From contig NZ_PYAS01000031.1 in the NCBI RefSeq assembly GCF_003014695.1, positions 1 to 32,784 of the forward strand: a stretch of 32,784 nt of DNA, in the 5' to 3' direction. Both the position numbers and the translations under genes were made by a program. Numbering within the stretch: the first letter of the stretch is position 1; each line of letters begins with the position of its first letter. Of this stretch, positions 8,167 through 16,742 are shown piece by piece. Under the pieces are notes generated by a model. That model searched no databases. It was not told the origin of the DNA and saw only the letters and a list, made by a program, of their open reading frames with translations. The DNA comes from Dyadobacter jiangsuensis (lineage in GTDB: Bacteria > Bacteroidota > Bacteroidia > Cytophagales > Spirosomataceae).

Positions 8167-8937
8167 ATGCTCGCTTCCCCTACCACCGACAAACAACCGA
8201 TATTCCGCAAACCACAGATATTTAATCAGTTCCCTGAGTTGGTAGCCGCAGAAAGTACACGCCACGGAGGCGTAAGCACCGGCCATTACGCCTCACTGAA
8301 CCTCGGCGGCTCTCAGGACGCGCCTGAAAATATCATGCAAAACAACCTGATATTTTTCGGGGCACTCGGTATACCATTCGAAAACGTCGCAAAAGCACAT
8401 CAGGTGCATGGGACCGACATTGTAACTGTTACCTCACCGGCCCGCTTCGAGGGATTCGATGCCCTTGTGACCAATGTAGCCGGCATTCAGCTCGCCGTAA
8501 CCGTAGCCGATTGCACTCCAATCCTTATTTACGACCCCGTAACAGGTGCGGTGGCCGCCATTCACGCGGGATGGCGCGGTACCGTAGGCGGAATTGTCGA
8601 AAAGACCGTCGCCGCCATGCAGCAAAACTACGGCACGCGGCCCGAAGATTGTGTCGGATATGTGGGCACCTGTATTGATGAATGCAGCTTTGAAGTTGGC
8701 GAAGATGTGGCACAGCATTTCACCCCGACCTATAAACGCTGGGATGAAACCGCCGGTAAGTTTTTCGTGGATTTAAAAGCCTCTAACCGTGACCAGCTGA
8801 TCCGCAGCGGCATAAAGCCCGAGCACGTGGAAGTTTCGCCTTATTCAACGGTGCTTCACAACCAGGATTACTTCTCCCACCGCGCCGAGAAAGGCCTTAC
8901 CGGCCGTCTGCTCGTGACAATAGGCCGTACCAACTGA
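8167..8937 (+). CDS. pgeF: Peptidoglycan editing factor / laccase-domain purine nucleoside phosphorylase
   Basis: The 256-residue protein belongs to the YfiH/PgeF (DUF152, multicopper-polyphenol-oxidoreductase laccase) family. Markers are TRHGGVS (31-37), HQVHG (78-82), VADCTPIL (113-120) and HAGWRGT (133-139). The conserved zinc-site residues His81, Cys116 and His133 are present. The usual second cysteine region is GTCIDECSFEVG (167-178), a variant of the common GPxIGPCCYEVG. Known members act on purine nucleosides, and in E. coli PgeF removes mis-incorporated L-Ser from muropeptide precursors. The ATG at 8167 was chosen over a TTG at 8137 because a promoter element overlaps the latter. It is a single-gene unit with its own terminator. 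Confidence 0.88.
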   Translation: MLASPTTDKQPIFRKPQIFNQFPELVAAESTRHGGVSTGHYASLNLGGSQDAPENIMQNNLIFFGALGIPFENVAKAHQVHGTDIVTVTSPARFEGFDALVTNVAGIQLAVTVADCTPILIYDPVTGAVAAIHAGWRGTVGGIVEKTVAAMQQNYGTRPEDCVGYVGTCIDECSFEVGEDVAQHFTPTYKRWDETAGKFFVDLKASNRDQLIRSGIKPEHVEVSPYSTVLHNQDYFSHRAEKGLTGRLLVTIGRTN

Positions 8938-8945
8938 TCCTAAAC

Positions 8946-8983
8946 AAAACGACCAGCAACGGTATTCCGCTGCTGGTCGTTTT
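8946..8983. terminator. Bidirectional hairpin terminator
   Basis: A 17-bp stem with one A-C mismatch (8946-8962 with 8967-8983) has a TATT loop and terminal A4/T4 tracts. It lies between pgeF and the convergent Lys/Ala-rich gene. Confidence 0.92.
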
Positions 8984-9000
8984 CGGAATTTACCTTGTCA

Positions 9001-9450
9001 TTATGCTTTCTCAGGAGCCGGTGCCGGTGCTTCGGCCTTAGGGGTAGCTGCCGGTTTCGCAGCAGGCTTGGCGGGTGCGGCTTTCGGAGTTGCCGCTGGT
9101 TTTGCAGCCGGTTTCGGAGCGCTTGCTTCTTTACCCACAGTTGGCTTCGCGGGAGCGGCCACAGGCGCCTTAGACGAGGCAGCTGCTACCAATGCTGCTA
9201 CTTTTTCTTTTTTCTGCGCCTTGCTTTTCTTGCCTTCCTTTTTATCCTTTACCTTTTTCTCCGCATTCTTAGCCTCCTTGGCTTTTTTCTTGAGAGTTTC
9301 CTTTTCAAACTTAGCTACTTTCTTAGCCAGTTTCGCGGCCGCTTTCTCAATCGATTTCTTTATTTTTTTCGAACCGGCAGTGACTGCTTCAATCTTTCCG
9401 GCAAGTGTTTCAGCAATCTCTGTCGATAACTTTTTGGTAGCGGATTTCAT
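9001..9450 (-). CDS. Histone-H1-like Lys/Ala/Pro-rich protein
   Basis: The 149-residue product is highly basic and of low complexity. Residues 1-50 look helical and amphipathic, and about 50-85 is a Lys/Glu-rich charged stretch. After about 90 the chain is an Ala/Pro/Lys tail. A 15-residue unit KPAAKPAATPKA plus linker occurs twice (from 113 and from 128). This composition resembles eukaryotic H1 tails and bacterial H1-like proteins (such as Hc1/AlgP types), so DNA or RNA binding and nucleoid compaction is the best guess. No catalytic motif is seen. The C-terminal repeat is the kind of sequence that changes copy number. The opposite strand also has long open frames here, an effect of the biased composition. 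Confidence 0.7.
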   Translation of the reverse strand: MKSATKKLSTEIAETLAGKIEAVTAGSKKIKKSIEKAAAKLAKKVAKFEKETLKKKAKEAKNAEKKVKDKKEGKKSKAQKKEKVAALVAAASSKAPVAAPAKPTVGKEASAPKPAAKPAATPKAAPAKPAAKPAATPKAEAPAPAPEKA

Positions 9451-9590
9451 AAATCTGATATTAAGAATTTCATAAATAATACATGTAGCCCGGCCCCGCG
9501 GAGGAGCTATACCAGGTCAAAATTGCCGTCAGGCAATAACCTACAAATACCCATTATTAATTTATAAATAGCAAATTTTCTGTATTATTT

Positions 9591-10130
9591 TTATGTTATA
9601 TTTCTCTTTACAAAATCCCACAACACGATTCCTGCCGACACCGAAACGTTGAACGAATGCTTCGTCCCGAACTGCGGGATTTCCAGGCAGCCGTCGGATT
9701 CCGCGATTGCCGCATCACTCACACCTTCCACCTCATTCCCAAATACAAAGGCATGCGGAGCCCCTTTATCGGGCTCGAAATTTTGCAGCAGGACACTTCC
9801 TTCCGCCTGCTCCACGCACCATACTTTATACCCTTCCGATTTCAAAACTTTAACCGCCTCAGCCGCACTTGGGCATTTCTCCCACGCTACCGATACCTCC
9901 GCCCCAAGGGCACTGCGCGTGATCTCGCGATGCGGCGGCGCCTGCGTGTAGCCGCAGAGCATTATCTTCTCTGCCCGCAATGCATCGGCTGTCCGGAAAA
10001 ACGAGCCGATGTTATTCAGGCTCCTGATATTATCCAGCACGATTACAAACGGAAATTTTTCCGACTCCTTAAACTCATCGACCGACATCCGGTCCATTTC
10101 ATCTACACTCAGCTTGCGCATGAATTTCAC
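9591..10130 (-). CDS. SpoU/TrmH-family RNA 2'-O-methyltransferase
   Basis: The 179-residue protein has the three SPOUT motifs. Motif 1 is LDNIRSLNNIGSFFRTADA (32-50), with the conserved Asn and Arg. Motif 2 is FVFGNEVEGV. Motif 3 is EIPQFGTKHSFNVSVSAG near the C-terminus. It should transfer a methyl group from SAM to a ribose 2'-OH in tRNA or rRNA, as a knotted dimer. There is no N-terminal RNA-binding extension such as the L30e-like domain of RlmB, so it is closer to short TrmH/TrmL-type enzymes; the exact RNA target is open. Start M1 or M4 are both possible. Between it and the next gene (9451-9590) the DNA is A/T-rich, with a weak 6-bp hairpin at 9522-9537. Confidence 0.87.
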   Translation of the reverse strand: MKFMRKLSVDEMDRMSVDEFKESEKFPFVIVLDNIRSLNNIGSFFRTADALRAEKIMLCGYTQAPPHREITRSALGAEVSVAWEKCPSAAEAVKVLKSEGYKVWCVEQAEGSVLLQNFEPDKGAPHAFVFGNEVEGVSDAAIAESDGCLEIPQFGTKHSFNVSVSAGIVLWDFVKRNIT

Positions 10131-10146
10131 TCGTTTATTTTCACAA

Positions 10147-10181
10147 AAAAAGGTTTCTGCACCTGGTACAGAAACCTTTTT
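10147..10181 (-). terminator. Terminator of response regulator gene
   Basis: A 13-bp perfect stem (AAAAAGGTTTCTG with 10169-10181) and 9-nt loop; on the minus strand it ends in a run of T. It lies 19 bp beyond the response regulator stop and 17 bp before the methyltransferase start, so the two minus-strand genes are separate units. Confidence 0.85.
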
Positions 10182-10199
10182 CGGTATGGTAAGAATAAT

Positions 10200-10820
10200 C
10201 TACTTAATCTTGGTGATCAGCTCTACGATGTTCTTAACGCCCAGTTTTTCGAAAATACGGGCTTTGTAAGTACTGACAGTAGAGAGCTGCAAGTTCAGTT
10301 TTTCTGCGATTTTTGCGGTTCCCAGGCCCTCCTTCAAAAGGTTCATCACGTCGGTCTCGCGCGGCGAAAGGCTCACGATCGGATCCGGCATGTATTCCTT
10401 TGGATTGATGAGACGATTGATATTCATTTGCTGCATATCTTCGCTCATGTATTTCTTATTGTTCAGAACGCTCATAACGGCGGTTTTGAACTCTTCCTCC
10501 GGTGCATCTTTCGACAGATAACCATCCGCACCGGCTTGAAGGTACATCAGGCCGTAGAGTTGTTCGTCGTAGCTCGAAAACATTAGAATTCTGACGCCAG
10601 GCGATTTTGCGCGGATGGTTTCCACCATTTTGGTAGTGTTGCCACCCGGAATATTGATATCCAGAATCAGGAGGTCATAAGCTTTGGTCTCAAGTTCCTG
10701 AAGAATTTTATCAAAATCGTCAACGTCCGAAATTGTTGAATCCGGAATTAGTGATTTGAGGAGGTGTTTGGTACCGATTCTTACCACAGCATGGTCTTCG
10801 GCGATCAGTATGTGTTTCAT
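10200..10820 (-). CDS. NarL/FixJ-type response regulator
   Basis: The 206-residue regulator has a receiver domain (1-120) with acidic pocket Glu8/Asp9, phospho-acceptor Asp54 (LILDINIP), Ser82/83 and Lys104 (LSKDAP). A short linker and a LuxR-type helix-turn-helix (about 145-205) follow, with the motif LSPRETDVMNLLKEGLGTAK and then STVSTYKARIFEKLGV. It should be phosphorylated by a histidine kinase and then bind DNA as a dimer. No kinase gene is beside it, so it is an orphan here and its signal is unknown. The long upstream region (10821-11162) has an inverted repeat that could be its own operator. Confidence 0.92.
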   Translation of the reverse strand: MKHILIAEDHAVVRIGTKHLLKSLIPDSTISDVDDFDKILQELETKAYDLLILDINIPGGNTTKMVETIRAKSPGVRILMFSSYDEQLYGLMYLQAGADGYLSKDAPEEEFKTAVMSVLNNKKYMSEDMQQMNINRLINPKEYMPDPIVSLSPRETDVMNLLKEGLGTAKIAEKLNLQLSTVSTYKARIFEKLGVKNIVELITKIK

Positions 10821-11162
10821 GGATGGGTTGGGTCCAATGGATGTAAAAAACTACTGGTGTCAAATTAATCCGGACAATCAATTTCCAGCCTGATGATTGC
10901 CCTTGAACTGAAAATCCTGATTACCAACCAGTACTATTTTGTACATCCTGGTTGAACTGATTTGATGAATTAACAAAAATAGTAATCAGCATTGTATTAA
11001 ACATAAAAAATATCAAATTAGTATATCAATTATTTATCAAAATCCTTGATCTGAGCACATTTAACGCACATACTATAACTTTTGGGCCCGTTAAGTAGTA
11101 GTTTTACACACACTTCTCTTTGCTCCTGGACTAACAACGACAGCGTCGTGGATGTATTTCCG
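10821..11162. other. 342-bp divergent intergenic region with inverted repeat
   Basis: No gene was found in this A/T-rich stretch between the response regulator (minus) and the acyltransferase (plus). Arms CAACCA (10925-10930) and TGGTTG (10949-10954) enclose GTAC/GTAC, forming an interrupted inverted repeat about 105-134 bp before the regulator start. A perfect minus-strand TAnnTTTG match (TATTTTTG) lies at 10974-10981. On the plus strand AACTTTTG (11077-11084) is a one-mismatch -7 element before the ATG at 11163. Function of all three is unproven. Confidence 0.4.
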
Positions 11163-12074
11163 ATGCCCAAAGCGCCTTTTCCTGCGACCGCCCCATGGCT
11201 TTTCTTCAGGAGGGAACAATTGGCCATTCAGACTTCTGACCTAATTTATTCATTTATTCTTACTTCCAAAGATCCCGGTCATATTTTGGCCGTATTTCAC
11301 TGCCTGCCAGGCGCTCAGGGTTGGGCCTCGCCACCGTTGGCCCCATTCGGCGGTATTATGCCGATAGCCCGGTGCCATGAACGTCAGCTGACATTTCTAC
11401 TCTCCTGCATCCGTGAATGGACAATCCGAATGGGAGGCAAGGTACTCACCATAAAAACCGCGCCGGCATGCTACCATCCGCTTACACACGAAATTTGCCA
11501 TCGCAGTTACCTCGCTGCCGGTTTTTCACCCAATCATACCTATTCTAATCATTATATTCCTATTACCGACCAGCGTTTTGACCAGGTTATTGAGCCAGCG
11601 GAGCGTCGGCGATTAGCCAAAGGCAAAAACAGCGGTTTACGCATCGCCCTCGAACCGGGGATTTGCGACGAAACGACAGAAGCAATGCTATGTGCATGCG
11701 ACCGAGCACACGGCCGCCAGTTGCGGATAAAACCGGGAGAAATTGCCCGGATCATGCGTGCGGTACCCGAAAGCTACATCACTTTGACAGCCACTAATGG
11801 TGAACAAATCCTCGCCGGCGCATTGTTTGTGCGCGTAAGCGATCGTGTTCTGTACCATTTTCTTTCCGGCTTTTTTCCTGAATTCAGGGCAATCAGTCCT
11901 TCACTTCTGCTTTTTGACGCGGCTTATCAGTATTGCCTGGATAACGGCTTACAAATCCTGGACCTTGGCATTTCGCTCGATCATCTCGGGCATGAAAAAA
12001 CATCGCTGGCCAGTTTCAAACGGCGCATTGGAGGCCAGGAATGCCCCAAAATTATTTATGAAGCGACTTTCTGA
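11163..12074 (+). CDS. FemAB/BioF2-like GNAT-fold acyltransferase
   Basis: The protein is 303 residues from the ATG at 11163. The C-terminal half has the pattern of the acetyltransferase family often called BioF2-like or CelD/BcsL (PF13480-type). This includes a loop with RRLAKGKNSGLRI, a segment reading LTATNGEQILAGALFVRVSD, then YHFLSGFFPEFRAISPSLLL, LDLGISLD and a final SFKRRIGG. Such proteins carry two GNAT-like folds and add an amino acid or acyl group to glycan or peptide precursors; they are frequent in exopolysaccharide loci. Here it opens the glycan cluster. The frame extends upstream to a TTG at 11082, but that N-terminus lacks family character. The acyl donor is unknown. Confidence 0.68.
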   Translation: MPKAPFPATAPWLFFRREQLAIQTSDLIYSFILTSKDPGHILAVFHCLPGAQGWASPPLAPFGGIMPIARCHERQLTFLLSCIREWTIRMGGKVLTIKTAPACYHPLTHEICHRSYLAAGFSPNHTYSNHYIPITDQRFDQVIEPAERRRLAKGKNSGLRIALEPGICDETTEAMLCACDRAHGRQLRIKPGEIARIMRAVPESYITLTATNGEQILAGALFVRVSDRVLYHFLSGFFPEFRAISPSLLLFDAAYQYCLDNGLQILDLGISLDHLGHEKTSLASFKRRIGGQECPKIIYEATF

Positions 12075-12173
12075 ACATAGGCGGACGCTCCCCAAACGTT
12101 TTGCTTACAAGGCGCAAATAGCTACATTAGCAGCCAAATTTTCCCCGGCCTGGCACAAACCTCGAACAGCCTA

Positions 12174-13058
12174 ATGAAGTTAAAGACAATCAAGACCATA
12201 CTGAGTCACCCTTTAAATCAGAATAACAAACTCCCGGCCTTGATGACGTTCTTCAAAAGAGGAGTTGTCATTCGTTTGCACCACCATCCGATGGTGTATC
12301 CTTTTCTCGAAAACACTTCTCTGGTAGTCGAAAAAGGCATGTCCAGCGCGGAGCTTCAAATTTACACGGGGCTGTATGACCTGTATGAGATGCTTTTCCT
12401 TACGCATTACCTGCGCCCGGGCGACACATTTGTGGACGTGGGCGCCAATGTGGGAGTGTACACGGTTCTGGCCGCGGGCGTAGCGGGTGCCAATGCCGTC
12501 GCATTTGAACCGATCCCGACGACCTTTTCGAAATTAAAGCGAAATGTAACGTACAACCAGCTGGAAGACCGGGTTGACCTCCGGAACCTGGGCGTTGGCG
12601 ATAAAGCGGAGAAACTGGTTTTCACCAACAACCTCGACGCTACCAACCACGTCATCAGCAACAGCCAGGAGTCAGCCGGTGCCACGATTCAAGTGCCTGT
12701 TGATACGCTGGACCGCTTGCTGGCGGATAAAACGGCAAACTTTTTGAAGATCGATGTGGAAGGTTTCGAGGCGAATGTCATCAACGGCGCACCCGATACC
12801 CTGGCCAATCCCAATTTGAGGGTGATCATTATGGAGACTAACGGTCTTTCGGATCAATACGAATTCGGGCAAAATTACCTCCACAACAAGCTGCTCGACC
12901 TGGGATTTGCCCCGTACAGCTATGATCCATTTAAGAGATCACTCCAAAAACTGGAAACTACCGGCCCCCACGATACCATTTATTTGCGGGATCTGGAATT
13001 TGTGCAGGAACGCATTAAAAGCGCCCGGAGAATCCGCTTCCGGAAAATGGATATTTAA
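12174..13058 (+). CDS. FkbM-family SAM-dependent methyltransferase
   Basis: The 294-residue protein has SAM-binding motif I FVDVGANVGVYTVLAA (86-101), the acidic motif FEPIP (about 110-114) and the FkbM hallmark LKIDVEGFE, followed later by IIMETNG. FkbM enzymes O-methylate hydroxyls, in bacteria often on sugars of surface glycans. Residues 1-80 may form an acceptor-binding region. It lies 99 bp after the acyltransferase on the same strand and probably shares its transcript; no promoter match was seen between them. A second FkbM protein is encoded at 16743-17549, with little similarity outside the core motifs. Confidence 0.85.
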   Translation: MKLKTIKTILSHPLNQNNKLPALMTFFKRGVVIRLHHHPMVYPFLENTSLVVEKGMSSAELQIYTGLYDLYEMLFLTHYLRPGDTFVDVGANVGVYTVLAAGVAGANAVAFEPIPTTFSKLKRNVTYNQLEDRVDLRNLGVGDKAEKLVFTNNLDATNHVISNSQESAGATIQVPVDTLDRLLADKTANFLKIDVEGFEANVINGAPDTLANPNLRVIIMETNGLSDQYEFGQNYLHNKLLDLGFAPYSYDPFKRSLQKLETTGPHDTIYLRDLEFVQERIKSARRIRFRKMDI

Positions 13059-13075
13059 CCAGCTCCGTGCTCAGG

Positions 13076-14587
13076 TCATTTACCATTCACATAGGGTAGC
13101 CGCTTTTTGGCAGTTTCAAAAAGCGCCCGTATCTCTGGGGAAACATCGAGTTTAAGTATCAAAACCGCGAAAGCCACACATAAAAACGCCGACCGGAGCA
13201 CGATGGCAATCATAGCCGACAATTTGGAAACGGTATAATGCGGTTCGAGAAAGGTGGACAGATATAAAACTGCCAGTACCAGCACTACCTTCACCGTTCC
13301 CTGCGAGAAAGGCTGCACGCCAAATTTACGCCAGACCACAAATAGCCTGGACATGGAATAGAGGAAGGTCGTGATCATGGTAGCCAACGCCGCCCCGATA
13401 AAGCCGTACATGGGTATGAACAAAAGGTTCAGCAAAAAGCCCAAAATGGCCGATCCGAGAATAAGATATGTCGCGTATTTGTAAAACCTCGAATAAAGGA
13501 TTATCTCCGTGTTGAGCCCGGTTCCGGTATCGAATACTTTCACCAATGCCAAGAAAAGCACTACGAGCTTACCTTCGCGGTAGGTTTCTCCTTTGGGAAT
13601 GAGCAGGAAAATGTCATCGATACTGCTCCATATCAGCAAAAAGAATAAACCTCCTGCTATCAATTGGTTCAATGCCGATTTGACGTTGATCTGACGGACA
13701 AATTCGTAATCTTCTTTACCCAAAGAAGTAGATAACAACGGAATGGATATCTGTGAAATGGCTTTCTTGGGTATTTCAATTACGCCGGCAATGTATGCGG
13801 CTATGATAAATATCCCCGTCTGAATAAGCCCCCGCTCTCCCGCGAGCATGGAGCGGTCGATAAATAGCATCAGGTTCACGCCTATGCCCCCGAGAATCGA
13901 AAAGCTCCCATAAGCCAGCATACTCCGGAATAATGATCCGGTAAATATTTGTGGATTGGGTTTAAACCAATACCATTTTCCGAGCTTTCGAATGTAAAAG
14001 ATCAGCGAGATCAGGGCCAGACCATAAGAAGCAATCAGCAGATAAAGCATTAACTGAAAACTCACCCACCCGAATCCGAACATCAAAATGACCAGCACAT
14101 TGGCCAGTCGCAGAAAAACCTCACGGATAAAGTTGGGAACGGCAATGCGCGAATTGTTCCGGCAATAGGATTCCAATACGGCCAGATAAAGCCAAAACAA
14201 TGTTAGGGGAATTACCAGAATATGGTATTTGATCAATAACGGGGAGTTCTCGGAATAATATTGCTGTATCCATCCCGAACATAGCAGGTAAAGAATCGTA
14301 AACAACAATCCTCCAACAAATGGTAACCCTAAAAGGAGCGGCAATATGCCGTTATGGCCAGCATCATCGTCCCTGAATTTTGCAAAAAACTTATCCGCAA
14401 TAAGCGGCGTACCCAGATGTGCGAAAGCTGCAAAAAGCAAACTGTTTTCGAAAAGCAACCGGGTGAGCGCCAATTCTTCTACCGAAAGGAACTTGGTAGA
14501 AACATACATTTGATTAATTATCCCGATTCCAACCCCGATATAAGAGCCAATCCCCGCCTTTAAGCTTTGTCGTACAACAATTCCCAC
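13076..14587 (-). CDS. Wzx-type polysaccharide flippase
   Basis: The 503-residue protein is almost entirely hydrophobic, with roughly 12-14 predicted transmembrane helices. It has the MATE/MOP-superfamily pattern of O-antigen and exopolysaccharide transporters, with a conserved-looking region IPLYGFIGAALATMI-like near residue 395 (here IPMYGFIGAALATMIT). It should flip undecaprenyl-linked oligosaccharide units across the inner membrane. It starts 6 bp after the epimerase gene stop on the same strand, so the two are one operon. It is convergent with the FkbM gene, with only 17 bp between stops and no terminator hairpin seen. Confidence 0.83.
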   Translation of the reverse strand: MGIVVRQSLKAGIGSYIGVGIGIINQMYVSTKFLSVEELALTRLLFENSLLFAAFAHLGTPLIADKFFAKFRDDDAGHNGILPLLLGLPFVGGLLFTILYLLCSGWIQQYYSENSPLLIKYHILVIPLTLFWLYLAVLESYCRNNSRIAVPNFIREVFLRLANVLVILMFGFGWVSFQLMLYLLIASYGLALISLIFYIRKLGKWYWFKPNPQIFTGSLFRSMLAYGSFSILGGIGVNLMLFIDRSMLAGERGLIQTGIFIIAAYIAGVIEIPKKAISQISIPLLSTSLGKEDYEFVRQINVKSALNQLIAGGLFFLLIWSSIDDIFLLIPKGETYREGKLVVLFLALVKVFDTGTGLNTEIILYSRFYKYATYLILGSAILGFLLNLLFIPMYGFIGAALATMITTFLYSMSRLFVVWRKFGVQPFSQGTVKVVLVLAVLYLSTFLEPHYTVSKLSAMIAIVLRSAFLCVAFAVLILKLDVSPEIRALFETAKKRLPYVNGK

Positions 14588-14593
14588 ATTAAT

Positions 14594-15694
14594 CTATTTT
14601 AAATACTTCTTCTGAATTATTTGCACAATGCGGTCCGATGCAAGACCGTCCCATAGTGCAGGCAAAGAAGTCGGCTTCTTCTTCCCGTTTATAACTTCAC
14701 TTATAATACTGATCGCATGAGCGACATCTAAATCACCCACAAGGCGGTTTGTCCCCTCCCCGATGGTCGACGGGCGCTCGGTGGATTTCCTGAAAGTAAC
14801 GCATGCCACACCCAGAAACGTAGTTTCCTCCTGCACGCCCCCGGAATCGGTAACTACCAGGGCTGCATTGGAAATCAGGTTGATGAATTCAAGATAACCC
14901 TGGGGCGGCAACAAATGCAGCCCGCTGCATTGTTCAAGCTGATCCCAGATACCGTAACTGATCAGACTCGATTTCGTCCTCGGGTGAACCGGAAAAACGA
15001 GCGGTTTGATTTCGCATAGGGATTGTATTAAATCCGTCAGCATTTTCAGCTCCACGGGTGAATCCACATTCGATGGCCGGTGCATCGTCATCACCACATA
15101 ACCACCCTTTTCCAATCCCAGATCTTTCAGCACAGGGATCTCCGACGCCTTTTCGCGCCCATAAACCAGCGAGTCGATCATAACATTGCCCACGAAATGG
15201 ATCTTGTCTGCGGCTATACCTTCATTTCGCAAATTGCTCACGGCCGATTCCTCAGATACAAAAAGTTCGTCGGACATGTGGTCGATCAGAATACGGTTGA
15301 TTTCTTCGGGCATACTTTTGTCGCCGCTCCGCAATCCGGCCTCTACATGCGCCAGCCTGACTCCTTCTTTTGCCGCTACTAATGCACACGCCAGACTTGA
15401 ATTGACGTCGCCGACGACCATCACGAGCTCGGGGGATTCGCTGGAAAGCACCTTTTCGAAAGCCAGCATAATCTGGGCGGTTTGCCCGGTGTGGGAACCG
15501 CCGTGGATACAAAGCGAGAAATCCGGCTTGGGAAGGCCCAGCTGCGTGAGGAATACCTTATACATCGCATCGTCGTGATGCTGACCGGTATGAACCAGGC
15601 TGACGGAGAACTCCGGGTATTTTGAGAAGGCTCTGTACAGGGCCGCTACCTTCACAAAATTGGGCCGCGCCCCCATCACGCATATTATTTTCAA
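14594..15694 (-). CDS. wecB: UDP-N-acetylglucosamine 2-epimerase (non-hydrolysing)
   Basis: The 366-residue GT-B-fold enzyme converts UDP-GlcNAc to UDP-ManNAc, or acts on a related C2 epimer pair. Motifs are VMGARPNFVK (5-14), TGQHHDD, VVGDVNSS, HVEAGLRSGD followed by MPEEINR, and TDSGGVQEE; the catalytic acids and His of the family are present. The segment MHRPSNVD replaces the THRREN seen in enterobacterial WecB; I recall this variant in other phyla. Paired in the cluster with a TviB-like dehydrogenase, it may supply an N-acetylmannosaminuronic acid, or act on UDP-GlcNAcA in the manner of WbpI. It is first in a two-gene operon with the flippase. Confidence 0.88.
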   Translation of the reverse strand: MKIICVMGARPNFVKVAALYRAFSKYPEFSVSLVHTGQHHDDAMYKVFLTQLGLPKPDFSLCIHGGSHTGQTAQIMLAFEKVLSSESPELVMVVGDVNSSLACALVAAKEGVRLAHVEAGLRSGDKSMPEEINRILIDHMSDELFVSEESAVSNLRNEGIAADKIHFVGNVMIDSLVYGREKASEIPVLKDLGLEKGGYVVMTMHRPSNVDSPVELKMLTDLIQSLCEIKPLVFPVHPRTKSSLISYGIWDQLEQCSGLHLLPPQGYLEFINLISNAALVVTDSGGVQEETTFLGVACVTFRKSTERPSTIGEGTNRLVGDLDVAHAISIISEVINGKKKPTSLPALWDGLASDRIVQIIQKKYLK

Positions 15695-15717
15695 CGACTT
15701 CGATGACGGTTTTCCTG

Positions 15718-15725
15718 CAAAGGTA
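15718..15725 (-). promoter_or_regulatory. Putative -7 element of epimerase-flippase operon
   Basis: On the minus strand this is TACCTTTG, a perfect TAnnTTTG, 24 bp before the epimerase ATG. A TTG sits upstream but with a short 15-bp spacer. Confidence 0.45.
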
Positions 15726-15780
15726 GTACAGTTTGCCCACCAAAACTCGTCGCTCTGACTTTTTACTACTTTCGCATTTG

Positions 15781-15812
15781 TTGTGATTTAGAAACGATTC
15801 GACCTACTTTTG
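15781..15812 (+). promoter_or_regulatory. Putative promoter of GNT-I-like glycosyltransferase
   Basis: TTG (15781-15783), a 21-bp spacer and a perfect TACTTTTG (15805-15812) lie 24 bp before the ATG at 15837. Together with 15718-15725 this makes a compact divergent promoter region. Confidence 0.6.
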
Positions 15813-15836
15813 CAACGATAACCGACAAATGAGCTC

Positions 15837-16730
15837 ATGCGCGCCCATGCCCCTATCGTCCTTTTTTGCTATAACCGCCCCTCGCATTTGCAGCAGACCG
15901 TCAAGAGCCTGCAAATGAATACACTCGCTTCCGAAAGTGAGTTGTACGTTTATTCCGATGGGCCGAAGCACGCACAAGAGGCGGGAGCTGTGAACGAGGT
16001 GCGCGAGTACATTGCCGGTATTACAGGCTTCAAAAATGTGACGATTTTCGAGTCCCCGCAAAACAAAGGCCTCGCCGCTTCCGTCATCGAGGGAGTAAGT
16101 TACGTGCTTTCCAGGCATCCCGACGCGATTGTCCTGGAAGACGATATGCTTAGCACCACAGATTTTTTGTCATTCATGAACCAGGCGCTCGACGTCTACG
16201 CCGGCCGTTCGGATATTTTTTCGGTAACCGGCTACACTCCGCCTATCGAAGTTCCGGCAAACTACCAGCACGACCTGTACCTCGCCCCTCGGGCAAGTTC
16301 CTGGGGCTGGGGAACCTGGGCGCACAAATGGGCGAAGGCCGATTGGCAGGTGCGTGACTTCCAAAGCCTGAAAAACGATACGGAACGGAAAGATGCATTT
16401 AACCAGGGTGGTGACGACTTGTGGCCGATGCTGGCCAAGCAACAAAAAGGTGTGATCGACTCCTGGGCGATCCGCTGGACCTATTCGCAGTTCGCTAATG
16501 ACGCGTATGGACTTTATCCGGTCCATTCCAAAATCAAAAATATCGGAACGGATGGCAGCGGTACTAATTTTACTTTTAAATCCGGGGAGTATGGAGAGGA
16601 AATGGCGGAAGGGCCTGTGGCGATGCCCGCGGATTTGAAGCCCGATGCCGGTCTTACCGCGGCATTCCAGCAATATTACCGGTTATCTTTCCTTTTAAAA
16701 ATTAAAAACCGGGTCAAATACGGCATTTGA
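15837..16730 (+). CDS. GNT-I-like (GT-A fold) glycosyltransferase
   Basis: The 297-residue protein starts APIVLFCYNRPSHLQQTV, the entry strand of a GT-A fold. It carries VYSDGPK (38-44), NKGLA (77-81) and the metal site LEDDM (100-104), then RASSWGWGTWAHKW. This pattern is that of bacterial proteins resembling the N-acetylglucosaminyltransferase-I family, found in many surface-glycan loci. It should transfer a sugar from a nucleotide donor in the cytoplasm. An overlapping ATG at 15829 is out of frame and leads only to a different frame. It is the first gene of a plus-strand pair with the FkbM gene 12 bp downstream. Confidence 0.8.
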   Translation: MRAHAPIVLFCYNRPSHLQQTVKSLQMNTLASESELYVYSDGPKHAQEAGAVNEVREYIAGITGFKNVTIFESPQNKGLAASVIEGVSYVLSRHPDAIVLEDDMLSTTDFLSFMNQALDVYAGRSDIFSVTGYTPPIEVPANYQHDLYLAPRASSWGWGTWAHKWAKADWQVRDFQSLKNDTERKDAFNQGGDDLWPMLAKQQKGVIDSWAIRWTYSQFANDAYGLYPVHSKIKNIGTDGSGTNFTFKSGEYGEEMAEGPVAMPADLKPDAGLTAAFQQYYRLSFLLKIKNRVKYGI

Positions 16731-16742
16731 CCTATTATACAT

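Noticed and set aside
9068..9475. Plus-strand hydrophobic Ala/Phe-rich open frame opposite the H1-like gene
   Set aside because: It looks like a membrane protein only because Lys codons read as Phe/Leu on the other strand; it has no promoter, and the pgeF terminator lies just upstream.
9657..10586. 309-codon plus-strand open frame across the SpoU and response regulator genes
   Set aside because: It runs through two well-supported minus-strand genes and the hairpin terminator between them.
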